The notes: a model not told the origin generated them from the letters alone. A stretch of 64,000 nt of DNA from Scilla litardierei (GCA_030789695.1 CM061139.1:203829641-203893640), one strand, 5' to 3'. Shown: positions 52,276 through 63,161, counted from the first letter of the stretch. A program made the numbers and translations.

Positions 52276-52613
52276 GCCTACTCGGCCCGAGTCGTGCATT
52301 TTGGTGTCCGACTCGACCAAGCAACCTCCTACTCGGCCCGAGCACCTCCTACTCGGCCCGAGTCATGTGCAAATGAGGCTGAAATGTGTTTTTAGTCCCA
52401 ATCAGCCGAGTAACCTTCGACTCGACCGAGCAGCCTCCTACTCGGCCCGAATAAGCTCCTACTCGACCGAGCAGCGCCCGGGTTGGCAGAGCGACATATT
52501 TCGGCTGTTTTGATTCTTTGTAAAACTCAGACCAAGCACCCCACTACTCGGCCCGAGCTGCCGAATGACTCGACCGAGCAACTTTGTGCTCGGGCCGAGT
52601 CGCTGTGGGCCCA
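52276..52613. repeat. Palindrome cluster ACTCGGCCCGAGT in the 5' LTR of D
   Basis: About ten copies of CTACTCGGCCCGAG or ACTCGACCGAGCA. A 20-bp unit (CACCTCCTACTCGGCCCGAG) stands after the CAAGCAACC copy here, but before the TCGTGCATTTTGG segment in the 3' LTR (56930-56950). Confidence 0.85.
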
Positions 52614-53312
52614 ATTTTTGCCCTGCGCCGGATTTTATGGAAGTTTTTGGAGGGTTTTTGGGGTGATTTTTTGGGGGCCGCCAGGTAGAGTTTTGGGGAG
52701 ACTTCTGTATAGTTTTTAGGGCAGTTTTAGGGATATTTTTAGAAGAGTTTTGGAGGAGATTTTTATATACTTTTCTAAAGAGAATTTTTAGATCCTTCTT
52801 AGACTTTTGTGGAGACGATCTTTTGGGGAGTTTTGGCCATGCCCTAGGCCCCTCCTTTGTATCAAGATAAGTACTTTTGTCTCTTTAATTCTATTTGTTA
52901 TTTCTTTGTGGTTTCTTATTGTTTTATATCTTTTTGATGCATGTAATGAATTATTTGTGTGTTTTATTGTCTATTGCTATTGCTATGCAGGAGTAGTATT
53001 TTCTATGTCTAAGGGATTAGCCCATGGATCTTAGGATTTAGACGCAAAGTTGGGATTTTTATGATGCGTTGGTATAATAGGGGTTGTATTTTGGTTGATC
53101 TAGCAAGATCCCTAGGAGAATTCGTACTGAGATCGTGCCCACGGTCGGTGGAATCGATTAGCTTAATGAATATCCTACGGATTTAATTAGGGAGTTAGTG
53201 GATTCAACCGAGGCACGTGACCATGCCCGGCTCGTGCCTTGAGGGGATCCACCAACAAACTTTATAACTAATTGACGGCTACCGCCATTGCGTCAATAAG
53301 AGCCACCAAAAT

Positions 53313-53440
53313 ACCTCGAAGCTCTAACTCACGAGAGTGGTACGAGTTGAGAGCGTTCGAACCACGAGAGTGGTGAGAACTTTGTAGATCCTTAATGCAC
53401 GTATCGTGTGCGCTTATCGCGATAGCGAGGTTAATGCGAT
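53313..53440. repeat. Hairpins with constant ACGAGAGTGGT loop, 5' LTR of D
   Basis: GCTCTAACTC with GAGTTGAGAGC (one bulge) encloses ACGAGAGTGGTAC at 53321-53354. GTTC with GAAC encloses CCACGAGAGTGGT at 53355-53380. ACGTATCG with CGATACGT encloses a further hairpin (about 53399-53445). The second copy is at 57950-58085. Confidence 0.65.
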
Positions 53441-53831
53441 ACGTTAGATTCATGATGCCCAGACACATGAATTCACTTTCCAGATGCTACAAATCCCCAA
53501 TTTAACCAATGCAACGTAAGAGTCCCAACCTAGCGTCGACATCCGACGGTCCTAGTGGCGAGCCCTAAGCCCTAATATTTTGTATTTTATTTCTTTCTTT
53601 CTTTGTTTGGAACCCCTTATTTGCGACATCGAGTGACACGACTTTCGCATCCACCACCATCACGACACTCCACAATCCACACCCACCAATAAACCTGCAA
53701 GTCTAACTCAACCTAGGAGTAGATAGGTAGTATAGCACCGCTTCCCCGTGTTCGATACCCGCTTGCCACTATACCGTGCACTTGCGGTAAACGACATCGT
53801 TTCGGAGTTGATTCCGGACGCATCAAGTTTA

Positions 53832-53849
53832 TGGCGCCGTTGCCGGGGA
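53832..53849 (+). promoter_or_regulatory. Primer-binding site of element D
   Basis: TGGCGCCGTTGCCGGGGA, identical to that of element E. Confidence 0.85.
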
Positions 53850-54047
53850 GGCGTTCCGCCATATTATCTATTTACCACAATTAGGTTGATTAACTTGCGT
53901 AAAAAATCCAAAAAAACAAATTTTTTTAAATAAATAAATAAATCAAAGAGAGAGAAATTTTTTCCCGCCACCTGCTTTATCATTATTTCTATCTTCTTGT
54001 GCCACTGATATTTTTCTCCAGGTATTTGCACTTGGTTATCAGGTGCT

Positions 54048-54557
54048 ATGGCTGAGATGGATGAGCTTATATGGAACACATATTTTAATGCGCACCTTGA
54101 TAGGATTCTTGCATGGAAGGCTGAGGACCTTGATGCTTCAACCTGTGAGGAGACAATGGTCCTAGAGATTCCGCAGCCACCTCATCCTTCCATGGACGCC
54201 GAGGACTATCCCACAGAGCTTATTGCTCCCATTCAGGGAGACGCTTTTACTCCCTCGCCCTTTGCTTTTGATTTCCCTCATGTATATGATGTTTTTTATG
54301 ATACATATTTTGATGACTCATCGTGCCTTTTGCATGATACATATACATATGATCAAGAGGTACGATGGGACGTATACGAGGAGGAGATCGAGGAGTTAGC
54401 ACCCATGGATGCTATTGAATATGATCAGGAGGTGCGATGGCATGAGTCTGACGATGATGAGGAGTGGCCAGATGAGATCCACACTCATACGCCAGAGTTT
54501 CCTGAAAAGCCAGAGACAAACGACGGAGAGTTGCTTGTCGTGGTGCATGAAAGCTGA
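54048..54557 (+). CDS. Acidic ORF of element D, unknown function
   Basis: A 169-aa frame from the first ATG after the leader (MAEMDELIWNTYFNAHLDRI) to a TGA. It is strongly acidic with many Asp, Glu, Tyr and Trp. It has an internal repeat: YDQEVRWDVYEEE near residue 101 and YDQEVRWHESDDDEEW near residue 124. I see no gag, protease or zinc-knuckle motif, no signal peptide and no membrane segment. It occupies the gag position in an element that otherwise encodes nothing. It could be an accessory protein or only a tolerated frame. Not recognised as a known family. Confidence 0.5.
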   Translation: MAEMDELIWNTYFNAHLDRILAWKAEDLDASTCEETMVLEIPQPPHPSMDAEDYPTELIAPIQGDAFTPSPFAFDFPHVYDVFYDTYFDDSSCLLHDTYTYDQEVRWDVYEEEIEELAPMDAIEYDQEVRWHESDDDEEWPDEIHTHTPEFPEKPETNDGELLVVVHES

Positions 54558-56396
54558 GATAAATTTTCAGGGAAGTATCGTCTACCTATTTTTACTTTAC
54601 ATATTTCATTTGACGATCTTCTTTGGAAAAATTTTATTTTGGGGAAAAATTTTCCACATCATATTGATGCGGCTTATCTCTTTCAGGGTACATGTGGAGT
54701 CCTTGGAGAGATACTGGGGGCCGCATTGCTGGAATCTGATGGAGTTCGTGGACACACAAGCCTAGCGAAGCCACGGAAGGAGCAGTTGGAGCAGCTACCT
54801 GCACCGACAAAGATTCTGGATCCGCCTTTTGCTACAGGTGGTACCAATCCAGTAGTGTAGAATTTTATGCTTTAAATAATCATGAATCCTCTCGGCAACG
54901 AGAGGGCCGTATAGGATTTTATATGTTTTTAAGTTTAATAAATTCACCCTCTTATGACGACTCATTTATCTTTTGTACCCAACCCTCTACTTATTATGCT
55001 TGCCCACCATTATATTTGGTGTTTATTTCGCCTCTCTCCCCAATTTTTATGTGATGTTTAAGCTTGGGGGAGAGAGACCATTTTGTTGAGTGGCGCCCCA
55101 TATCTTTTCGTTGTCCTCTATTTATATTATACACACATTGAGGATAATGTGATGTTTAAGCTTGGGGGGTGCATAGTGCACGCACTTTGCTTTATCGTGA
55201 AACACACCTCGTATTTTCCATATGAACCATGTTCACTCTTATAGTTATGTCTCATCTGCTTTATTTTTTATGAAATATCGTGGATTTATTTTTTTATGAA
55301 TATTGATATCTGTTAGATTAGAGTTTAATTCCTTGATTAATGTATCTTTGTTAATATGCTTTTTCATAGTTGAATCCATAGTTTCACAACCATATTCTCG
55401 AAACAGTTAAGTTAAAAATGAATGAATCAACTCTGAAAATTATTTAACATCTGCGTGATTTGTTTGATAATTCTATTGCTTTATGGATATTTAGTGATTC
55501 AAAAGAGTTAGGATAACCCCACGACAACCAAAGTAGTGATGATTAGGATTCCTGAAACTGAGCCATGTCTAAATTCTATGCTTTTTCCTTTTTTAAAAAA
55601 TAGCCAATAAATGATCTTTGATCATGTTTTGCATTCCATCGCGTTTACGTGAGTTTGTAAAAATCCCAATAATACAAAAATCAAACAAATATCATGAATA
55701 AAAGGCCCTAGGGGTTCTTCGTAACCCAATGCCCTAAGACCATCTGGTCTGGGATGCATAGGCCGCTTTTTGTATATATTGAGTCATCTTGTGTATACAA
55801 AGAAAGAAAAAATGCATATGAATATTTCATATAGCCAAAAACAATATAAAACTACAAAATTCCATATCCTTATCTCCATTTCTTTATAGAACTAAGACAT
55901 GGCAAAGTTGATGCGTTATAGGAGTCTTGAAATGGTTGTAGTGTGGTGATGCCTTACCTTGATTGGATTTGCTAAATTCATTCCATGAAGTATAACAAAA
56001 TACCGAGCATGCTTGAAAAAGTTTGATCATGACATATTATACTGCTTAGAGAATGAGTTGTGAACTTTGGTTTCATTTCTGTGAACTTAGTATATTGCAT
56101 GATAAACTATGATATGATATAACTCTAATCCCTTTTTATTGCTTATCAAGTTCATTTTATTTATTGAAATCCACGTTATTTTAATTTGAGCGAGACTTGA
56201 ATATTTGGAGTGTATATGTGTTCTAATTTCATATTGACGTGTGTTCACGAGATCTTGCATCTTGGGTTCTTGTATTTTTTTTGAATTCAAGATTGAACCC
56301 TTTATCTCCATTTATACATCACCGCCTCACATCTCCATTGTATCCATCTCCAGTGTTAGCTTCTTACTAGTCTTCCTCAAGGACGAGTAAGAGGTA
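54558..56396 (+). other. Noncoding internal region of element D
   Basis: AT-rich and without supported ORFs. It includes a short frame 54639-54860 of no known family. Two blocks resemble the true polypurine tract (TTTAAGCTTGGGGGAGAG near 55057 and TTTAAGCTTGGGGGGTG near 55152). The second follows CACATTGAGGATAATGTG, as in element E. Confidence 0.5.
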
Positions 56397-56410
56397 AGCT
56401 TGGGGGATTT
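56397..56410 (+). promoter_or_regulatory. Polypurine tract of element D
   Basis: AGCTTGGGGGATTT ends at the 3' LTR. Together with upstream TCAAGGACGAGTAAGAGG it matches the corresponding site of E almost base for base. Confidence 0.85.
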
Positions 56411-58467
56411 TGATGTGTCATTATATTCCACATTTTATCGATAAAATTACACGTCAAAATGATTGCTCAATTACATATTTTATACGCTTTTATGCTATTA
56501 TTTGGAATAATATGACTTTCGGAGCGTTTATGTCCATTTCAGGGATTTGGGCGATATTGGAGCAATTTGGAGCCAATAAGACAATCGGCGACGTGAGAGC
56601 ACCAATGAGACTAATGATGACATGTTTGAGATGTCAAAGAAGAATACTGGAGCAAGGAAGAGGCAAGAGAGAAGGTAGCTCGATCGAACTATGATGTGGC
56701 GAAGGAATCGAGCGACCCGAAGTGCTGAAAACAGGACAACTGTACACTATTTCTAAATCTGCTATCACCTGGGATTTTTCACTATTTTTATGATATTATT
56801 TCCAGGTAGTAGACTTCAAGACGGTTCCAACGCCACTAAGAACGTGCAAATCGGAGGTCGGATGAGCCCTGGAAAATTTCTGCAAGTTGATGGTGCAGTG
56901 TGAAATTGTTCTCAGCAGCCTACTCGGCCCGAGCACCTCCTACTCGGCCCGAGTCGTGCATTTTGGTGTCCGACTCGACCAAGCAACCTCCTACTCGGCC
57001 CGAGTCATGTGCAAATGAGGCTGAAATGTGTTTTTAGTCCCAATCAGCCGAGTAACCTTCGACTCGACCGAGCAGCCTCCTACTCGGCCCGAATAAGCTC
57101 CTACTCGACCGAGCAGCGCCCGGGTTGGCAGAGCGACATATTTCGGCTTTTTTGATTCTCTGTAAAACTCAGACCGAGCACCCCACTACTCGGCCCGAGC
57201 TGCCGAACGACTCGACCGAGCAGGTTTGTGCTCGGGCCGAGTCGCCGTGGGCCCAATTTTTGCCCTGCGCCGAATTTTATGGAAGTTTTTGGAGGGTTTT
57301 TGGGGTGATTTTTTGGGGGCCGCCAGGTAGAGTTTTGGGGAGACTTCTGTATAGTTTTTAGGGCAGTTTTAGGGAGATTTTTAGAAGAGTTTTGGAGGAG
57401 ATTTTTATATACTTTTCTAAAGAGAATTTTTAGATCCTTCTTAGACTTTTGTGGAGACGATTTTTTGGGGAGTTTTGGCCATGCCCTAGGCCCCTCTTTT
57501 GTATCAAGATAAGTACTTTTTTCTCTTTAATTCTATTTGTTATTTCTTTGTGGTTTCTTATTGTTTTATATCTTTTTGATGCATGCAATGAATTATTTGT
57601 GCGTTTTATTGTCTATTGCTTTTGCTATGCATGAGTAGTATTTTCTATGGCTAAGGGATTAGCCCATGGATCTTAGAATTTAGACGTAAAGTTGGGATTT
57701 TTATGATGCGTTGGTATAATAGGGGTTGTATTTTGGTTGATCTAGCAAGATCCCTAGGAGAATTCGTACTGAGATCGTGCCCACGGTCGGTGGAATCGAT
57801 TAGCTTAAGGAATATGCTACGGATTTAATTAGGGAGTTAGTGGATTCAACCGACGCACGTGACCATGCCTGGCTCGTGCCTTGAGGGGATCCCCCGACGA
57901 ACTTTATAACTAATTGACGGCTACCGCCATTGCCTCAATAAGAGCCACCAAAATACCTCGAAGCTCTAACTCACGAGAGTGGTACGAGTTGAGAGCGTTT
58001 GAACCACGAGAGTGGTGAGAACTTTGTAGATCCTTAATGCACGTATCGTGTTCGCTTTTCACGATAGCGAGGTTAATGCGATACGTTAGATTCATGATGC
58101 CCAGACACATGAATTCACTTTCCAGATGCTACAAATCCCCAATTAAACCAATGCAACGTAAGAGTCCCAACCTAGCGTCGACATCCGACGGTCCTAGTGG
58201 CGAGCCCTAAGCCCTAATATTTTGTATTTTATTTCTTTCTTTCTTTGTGTGGAACCCCTTATTTGCGACATCGAGTGACACGACTTTCGCATCCACCACC
58301 ATCACGACACTCCACAATCCACACCCACCAATAAACCCGCAAGTCTAACTCAACCTAGGAGTAGATAGGTAGTATAGCACCGCTTCCCCGTGTTCGATAC
58401 CCGTTTGCAACTATACCGTGCGCTTGCGGTAAACGACATCGTTTCGTAGTTGATTCCGGACGCATCA
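56411..58467 (+). repeat. 3' LTR of element D
   Basis: 2057 bp, colinear with 51768-53825 apart from scattered substitutions and the moved 20-bp palindrome unit. Confidence 0.92.
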
Positions 58468-58472
58468 CCTAT

Positions 58473-58506
58473 TCACCCCACTCTAGGCTACGATCCAGAT
58501 CCAACA
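58473..58506 (+). repeat. 5' LTR of element G, last part
   Basis: CACCCCACTCTAGG to GATCCAACA, the 3' end of the LTR cut by D. Confidence 0.8.
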
Positions 58507-58508
58507 AG

Positions 58509-58525
58509 TGGTATCAAAGCCAGTT
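58509..58525 (+). promoter_or_regulatory. Primer-binding site of element G
   Basis: TGGTATCAAAGCCAGTT is complementary to the 3' end of initiator-methionine tRNA, the usual plant copia primer (consensus TGGTATCAGAGC). Confidence 0.85.
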
Positions 58526-58550
58526 TAGAGGATCTAGTCCAGATTTTTAG

Positions 58551-60478
58551 ATGACCATGAATATATCTGATTGTGCTTTTGCTGAAGGTCAGTCTATAGC
58601 CCGTCCCCCTAAGTTTAACGGTGTAGACTTTACATATTGGAAGGCTAGGATGAAAATCTATTTAGTGTCTGTAGATTATGATGTGTGGGATATTGTTGAA
58701 AATGGTTATAGTCTACCCACTATTAAAATTGAAGACACTGTTATGATTAAGCCTAAAGACAAGTGGGATTTAGCTGATAAGAAACTTTATACTCTTAAAG
58801 GTAAAGCTATGAATGCGCTTATATGCTCTCTTGATAAATCTGAGTTTAATCGTATCTCACATTGTCTAACTGCGCAGGAAATCTGGCATACTCTAGAGGT
58901 GACACACGAGGGAACATCGCAAGTGAAGGAATCCAGACTTGCGTTGCTTTGCCCAGAATATGAGAGCTTCCGCATGCTACCAACAGAATCTGTGAAAGAG
59001 ATGGTTGCGAGGTTCACAAACATTGTCTACAAATCCAGTTCCCTCGGTAAGCCATACTCTAGCCATGAACAGGTACGAAAGATCTTACGGGCACTACCAA
59101 GCTCGTTCAGGCCTAAAGTCACCGCTATCCAAGAAGGTAAGGATTTATCAACAATGAAAGTGGAGGACTTGATAGGCAACCAAATGTCACACGAGCTTGA
59201 GTTGCACAGTATAGAAGCCAGAGAGAAACATGAAGAGAAGACCAAAGCTTCCACACCATTAGCTCTTCAAGCTAACGACGACGATCTTGATGAAGAGCAA
59301 GCTCTAATGGTCAGAAACTTCAGAAGATACATTTAGACTGATCAAGGAAGATCTGAGATGGGAAAAAGGTTCATTCGTTCTAATAATTCTAATTTTGGTA
59401 GAAATTCCTATGATTAGAAAGCTATTAATAGAAGTGAATGTTTTAAATGCAGGAAGAAAGGGCACCACATAAAAGATTGCCCACAACAACATAAAGCTCA
59501 AGTTGCAAAAGGAAAAACGAAAGTGCTGACGTGGGACATGGATAGCGAAGATGAGGAGGAGGAGGAGGAACATGAAGCCCACTCCTGCATGGCATTAATG
59601 GCTAAACACAATGAGGTAGAATCTCCCACTAAAGCTGAACTTTTAGAAATCTGTAAAGGAATGCAACATAGAATTGATGAGCTAGAAGCTGATGTGGAAT
59701 GTTATAGGAATGATAAATTTGATATGCAACAAACTGAGTATGACATATCTATAGAAATGAAAAATCTTAAACAAGAGCTTGTTGCATGCAAATCTACCAT
59801 TACCATCTTAGAAAAAGAGAAAGCTAGCTTGTCTGAAAAAACTGATTGTCTTTCATATCCCTCGTTATTAAAGGATATTAGCATGTATAAGCTAGATAAG
59901 ATAAAGCTTGAAGTTGAAAATGAATTGCTTTCTGAAAAGATTAACATGCTAAATCTTGAACATAAAGAAAAAATGAGGGATTTTGAAAAGAAAGAAGAGG
60001 AAAACAAGCAAGCTTTCATTAGTAAATGCACTTTGCATGTGAATGAAAACAGTATCTTGAAATCCAAAGTCGCCACCCTAGAATTGTCATTAAAGAGATT
60101 TTTCATAGAAAAACAAAACTTGGATATCATTCTTTGAAATCAATTGTATGGCAATAATAGGCGTGGCCTTGGATTTAGTGCTAAAATGTTGAAAACCATA
60201 AGTATAAAAAATTTTGCAATGTGCCTTCCATTGCTAAAAATGTTTATGCAAAGTATTTTACATGTGATAGTGTTGGTCACACATCATATCATTGCAAATA
60301 TAGGAACTCCAATATTAAATTCAAACAAATATGGGTTCCTAAATCTTTGTTGACTAACACTAGTGGACCTTGTTGGATTCCAAGGTCACACACGACACCT
60401 CTTTTGCAGGTGGATGGAAATTTGACGAGGAGCGATAAATTGAATGTCTCATTATTTTTTAGCTCCTTAGTCAAATAG
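58551..60478 (+). pseudogene. gag: Gag of SIRE-like element G, with stops and a shift
   Basis: 58551-59336 encodes 261 aa with a UBN2-type gag domain (RPPKFNGVDFTYWKARMKIY, GKAMNALICSLDKSEFNRI, QEIWHTLEVTHEGTSQVKES). The same frame goes on past TAG at 59334-59336 and TAG at 59412-59414 to a CCHC knuckle CFKCRKKGHHIKDC. A third block (59523-60137) has an acidic stretch and a long coiled coil (LLEICKGMQHRIDELEADVE). After a shift near 60210 a second Cys/His motif (FTCDSVGHTSYHCKYR) and QIWVPKSLLTN follow. A coiled coil after the knuckle and the IWVPK block are usual in SIRE-like gags. No protease follows. The copy is inactive. Confidence 0.8.
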
Positions 60479-60731
60479 CGACGCGAAGGTATATCTCATT
60501 CTTTGAACTTAATGCATATCTTCATAGCATTTTTTGTTAACATTTTTTGTGTGCTTGGATTTTTTTGTTTCTGTTTTTGTTTGCTTGATTGTTTTTAGTG
60601 TGTGTGTGTGTGTGTTTTTGGTTCATTATAAAACTGGGAAAAAAATTTGAAAAAGACAAAAAAAAATGAGCGTATTGCATATCTTCCTCTTTGCATCATT
60701 CTAGTGCTACAAATGAATGATGATCATATCC
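60479..60731. other. Spacer after gag of G, with (GT)n
   Basis: T-rich noncoding sequence with a GT run at 60598-60617, ending at the LTR of element H. No coding signal. Confidence 0.5.
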
Positions 60732-62459
60732 TGTAATGCCCTGATAGCTACTACACAAGTACTAGAGGGGGGGGGGTGAATAGTACTTTAAAATAATTAA
60801 GAGTAATTATTCCTAATTAGTGTGCAAACTCAACCAACAATGCGGATATGAAAATAGACAACAATAAAAGACAAGCGCAAACAAACGATGTAACGGGTTC
60901 GGATCCGCCCAAGTCTCCCCGACTTGTTTCCGGTGATCCTACGTCCCAAACACCCGGATCCCCTCCGGCTACTTGAGTTAGAATCCTCTAACTCAAATTT
61001 GCACTATGAAATACTTGTAGAAAACCTCCACAAGATCAAATCATACACAAATGAAAATGTGACTCCCACAAACCGGGATCACACACTTCTCTCACAAACC
61101 GAGAGAAAAACTTGCAATATCAATGTAAATGAAATATAAACACTTACCAACAAAATCCTATGCCTTGAGTAAAACTTACGATTTTAGGGCAAGAAGGATT
61201 TTGGGAAAGAAGCAAGCACCAAACCCTAGCTCCACCAAGATGACCAGCAATAGGTGGCTAGGGAGAAGTTGGTGGCTTGAATTCAAGCTCCTAGCTTGAG
61301 TAGCTCACAATCAATGAGAACCACTCTTGTGGAATAAGAATGAGGGAGAGATTCTTGTGAAGAGAGGGAGCTTGGAAATAGGAATTAAATGCTCTCTCTT
61401 TAATTCTCAAAGTCTCAATAATATCAGCCTTGAATGCTATGAAGAAGCATCACAAGTATATATAGGATAGAGAGAAGAGAGAGGGAAAATTCGTGCAATT
61501 AATGCTCCAACGGATCTATTTCTGAAGCTGTCTAATCGGTCTAAGAAGGATCACTGACCGATTAGTTTCACAACTAGTCGGTCGGTGATTCTTCTTGGAC
61601 CGACTAAGAGGTTGACAGCCAAGAAAGATAGTCCAGGAGGTTAAGAACTAGTCGGTCTAAGAAGACTTGCCAACCGACTAGTTTGACAACTAGTCGGTCG
61701 GTGAGTGTTCTTTGACCGACTAAGAGTTGAAACTCAATAGGATGAATTCAAGAAGAACTAGTCGGTCTAAGAACAAATTCCAACCGACTAGTTTCATAAC
61801 TAGTCGGTCGATGAATGTTCTTGGACCGACTAATGAATAAACAGTAGCTAGGCTGTAAAAATGAAGTTATAACTAGTCAGTCTAAGAAGGATTCCAAACC
61901 GACTAGTTTGACAACTAGTCGGTCGGTGAACCTTCGTGGACCGACTAATTGGTCAACAGTGAAGATGCTGAATTGAGCAAGGAGATCTAGTCGGTTCAAG
62001 AAGGATTACTGACCGACTAGATGACAAGCTAGTCGGTTGGTTCTTTTTCTTGAACCAACTAAGATGCACTAGAAGCCGCGAAATGAAGCGTGAAGCTTCG
62101 GAAAAGTTTCTATGAGCTTCTAAGATAATCCTAGCTCTAAGATATGAACGTTATGAAGATTATAATGTAAGACCTAATCAAGGCTTAACATTCTACGAAA
62201 AGAAGCTAGAAGACTATAAATTAAACTTGACGAACCGTCTTCAAAGCTTCAATCCGAATCTCTTGACTTCAATAATGCTCCTAGAGCTTCAACGAAGCTT
62301 CAGGCACACGATCACACACTTTGAGAAGTCTTGAGACGTCGCTTTTGATGTACGTAGAATTTTGGCGACGATCTCCATAACTGAGCATATAAAGAGTTAG
62401 TTCACGATATTTATGTTTGTTCATCATCAAAACCAAATCCGGGGAATCAATACTCAACA
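60732..62459 (-). repeat. 3' LTR of element H
   Basis: On the minus strand it begins TGTTGAGTATTGATTCCCC at 62459 and ends near TGTAATGCC (60732, less certain). The region near the 3' end contains CACCCCCCCCCCTCTAG, as in SIRE-like LTRs. A five-unit dyad repeat lies at 61531-62064. Confidence 0.65.
61531..62064. repeat. Five copies of a 78-bp nested palindrome in the LTR of H
   Basis: Unit starts lie near 61531, 61647, 61756, 61873 and 61986. Each reads AACTAGTCGGTCTAAGAA, then ACCGACTAGTT, 4-5 nt, AACTAGTCGGT, then TTCTTGGACCGACTAA. The outer arms pair with each other and the inner arms pair with each other, so a unit folds as one long stem or as two hairpins. Confidence 0.85.
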
Positions 62460-62770
62460 TTCTCCCCCTTTTTGGTGATGACAAACCAACATAAATAATA
62501 ATCAATAATAATGATTCAAATGAAATTTACTTACTCCCCCTGCATTGATGACACGTTAATTCCGAATTAAATAATAATCATACGCATCAAGCAGACGAGA
62601 AAAGTATAAAACATGATCCAATTATTGAAATATAGGATCTAAATCCATTTTTATATCTTAACTCCCCTTGAATCTAACATATCAAATTAGATTCGTGGTA
62701 AATTGCTTTAAATCCTCATTTAGCACATCGTCATTATTAATTCTCTCCCCCTTTGGCATTAGCAAAAAGA
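62460..62770 (-). promoter_or_regulatory. Repeated polypurine-tract-like blocks of element H
   Basis: Purine-rich runs on the minus strand lie at about 62460-62476 (next to the LTR, the likely working copy), 62533-62540, 62661-62669 and 62744-62755, each followed or preceded by sequence like GTCATCACC. Multiple tracts before the LTR are known in SIRE-like elements. Confidence 0.6.
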
Positions 62771-63126
62771 GCGGGAGGAGATCAACGACAACAACAATGG
62801 CTAAAAATAAAAGCACGAGAGTCGTAGAATACGACCACGGTCCACGTGACACCAAAGTAAAATCACGAAGAAAATCAAAGTGTGCCAACGAGACCATAGT
62901 CGAAAATCGAAAAAATGAAATCATCAAAACTCAAATCAATTTCACATATTGAGTTATGGAACATACTCTCCAATATCAACATTCTTGGTGAATTTAATGC
63001 ATGGAAAACAATTCTATGTTTTCATAGAAAGAATTTTATTTAATCAAATATAATCGTTGAGCGACGAAATCAACATCAGAGACAAAAAGAAATATAATGT
63101 GCACACTGAAGCAAATGGCAACGCGA

Positions 63127-63160
<34 letters not shown>

Positions 63161-63161
63161 A
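63127..63161. repeat. (GT)n(AT)n microsatellite
   Basis: A run of GT followed by a run of TA. Confidence 0.9.

Larger units (their letters stand above)
51768..53825 (+). repeat. 5' LTR of element D
   Basis: It starts TGATGTGTCATTATATTCC and ends GACGCATCA. It has a palindrome cluster at 52276-52613, a hairpin zone at 53313-53440, and a U5 end block (CCCCGTGTTCGATACCCG, then ACCGTGCACTTGCGGTAAA) shared with the LTR of E. Confidence 0.92.
51768..58467 (+). mobile_element. Element D: Athila-like non-autonomous LTR element with a private ORF
   Basis: A 6.7-kb element with LTRs 51768-53825 (2058 bp) and 56411-58467 (2057 bp) and TSD CCTAT. The internal part is only about 2.6 kb and has no gag, protease, RT or integrase. 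It does have an Athila PBS and polypurine tract and one ORF of 169 codons. The shared priming sites with element E suggest that Athila proteins mobilise it. Confidence 0.9.
49837..60731 (+). mobile_element. Element G: SIRE-like Ty1/copia element, interrupted
   Basis: The 5' LTR (49837-51767 plus 58473-58506), a methionine-tRNA-type PBS (58509) and gag (58551-60478) are present. The LTR was split by element D. At about 60732 the element meets the minus-strand LTR of element H, before any pol sequence. Pol may lie beyond the window on the far side of H. Gag has stops and a shift, so this copy is inactive. Confidence 0.75.

Noticed and set aside
61531..62064. Centromere-type or host satellite
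   Set aside because: Only five units, all inside the LTR of H, at the position where other LTRs in this window have palindrome clusters.
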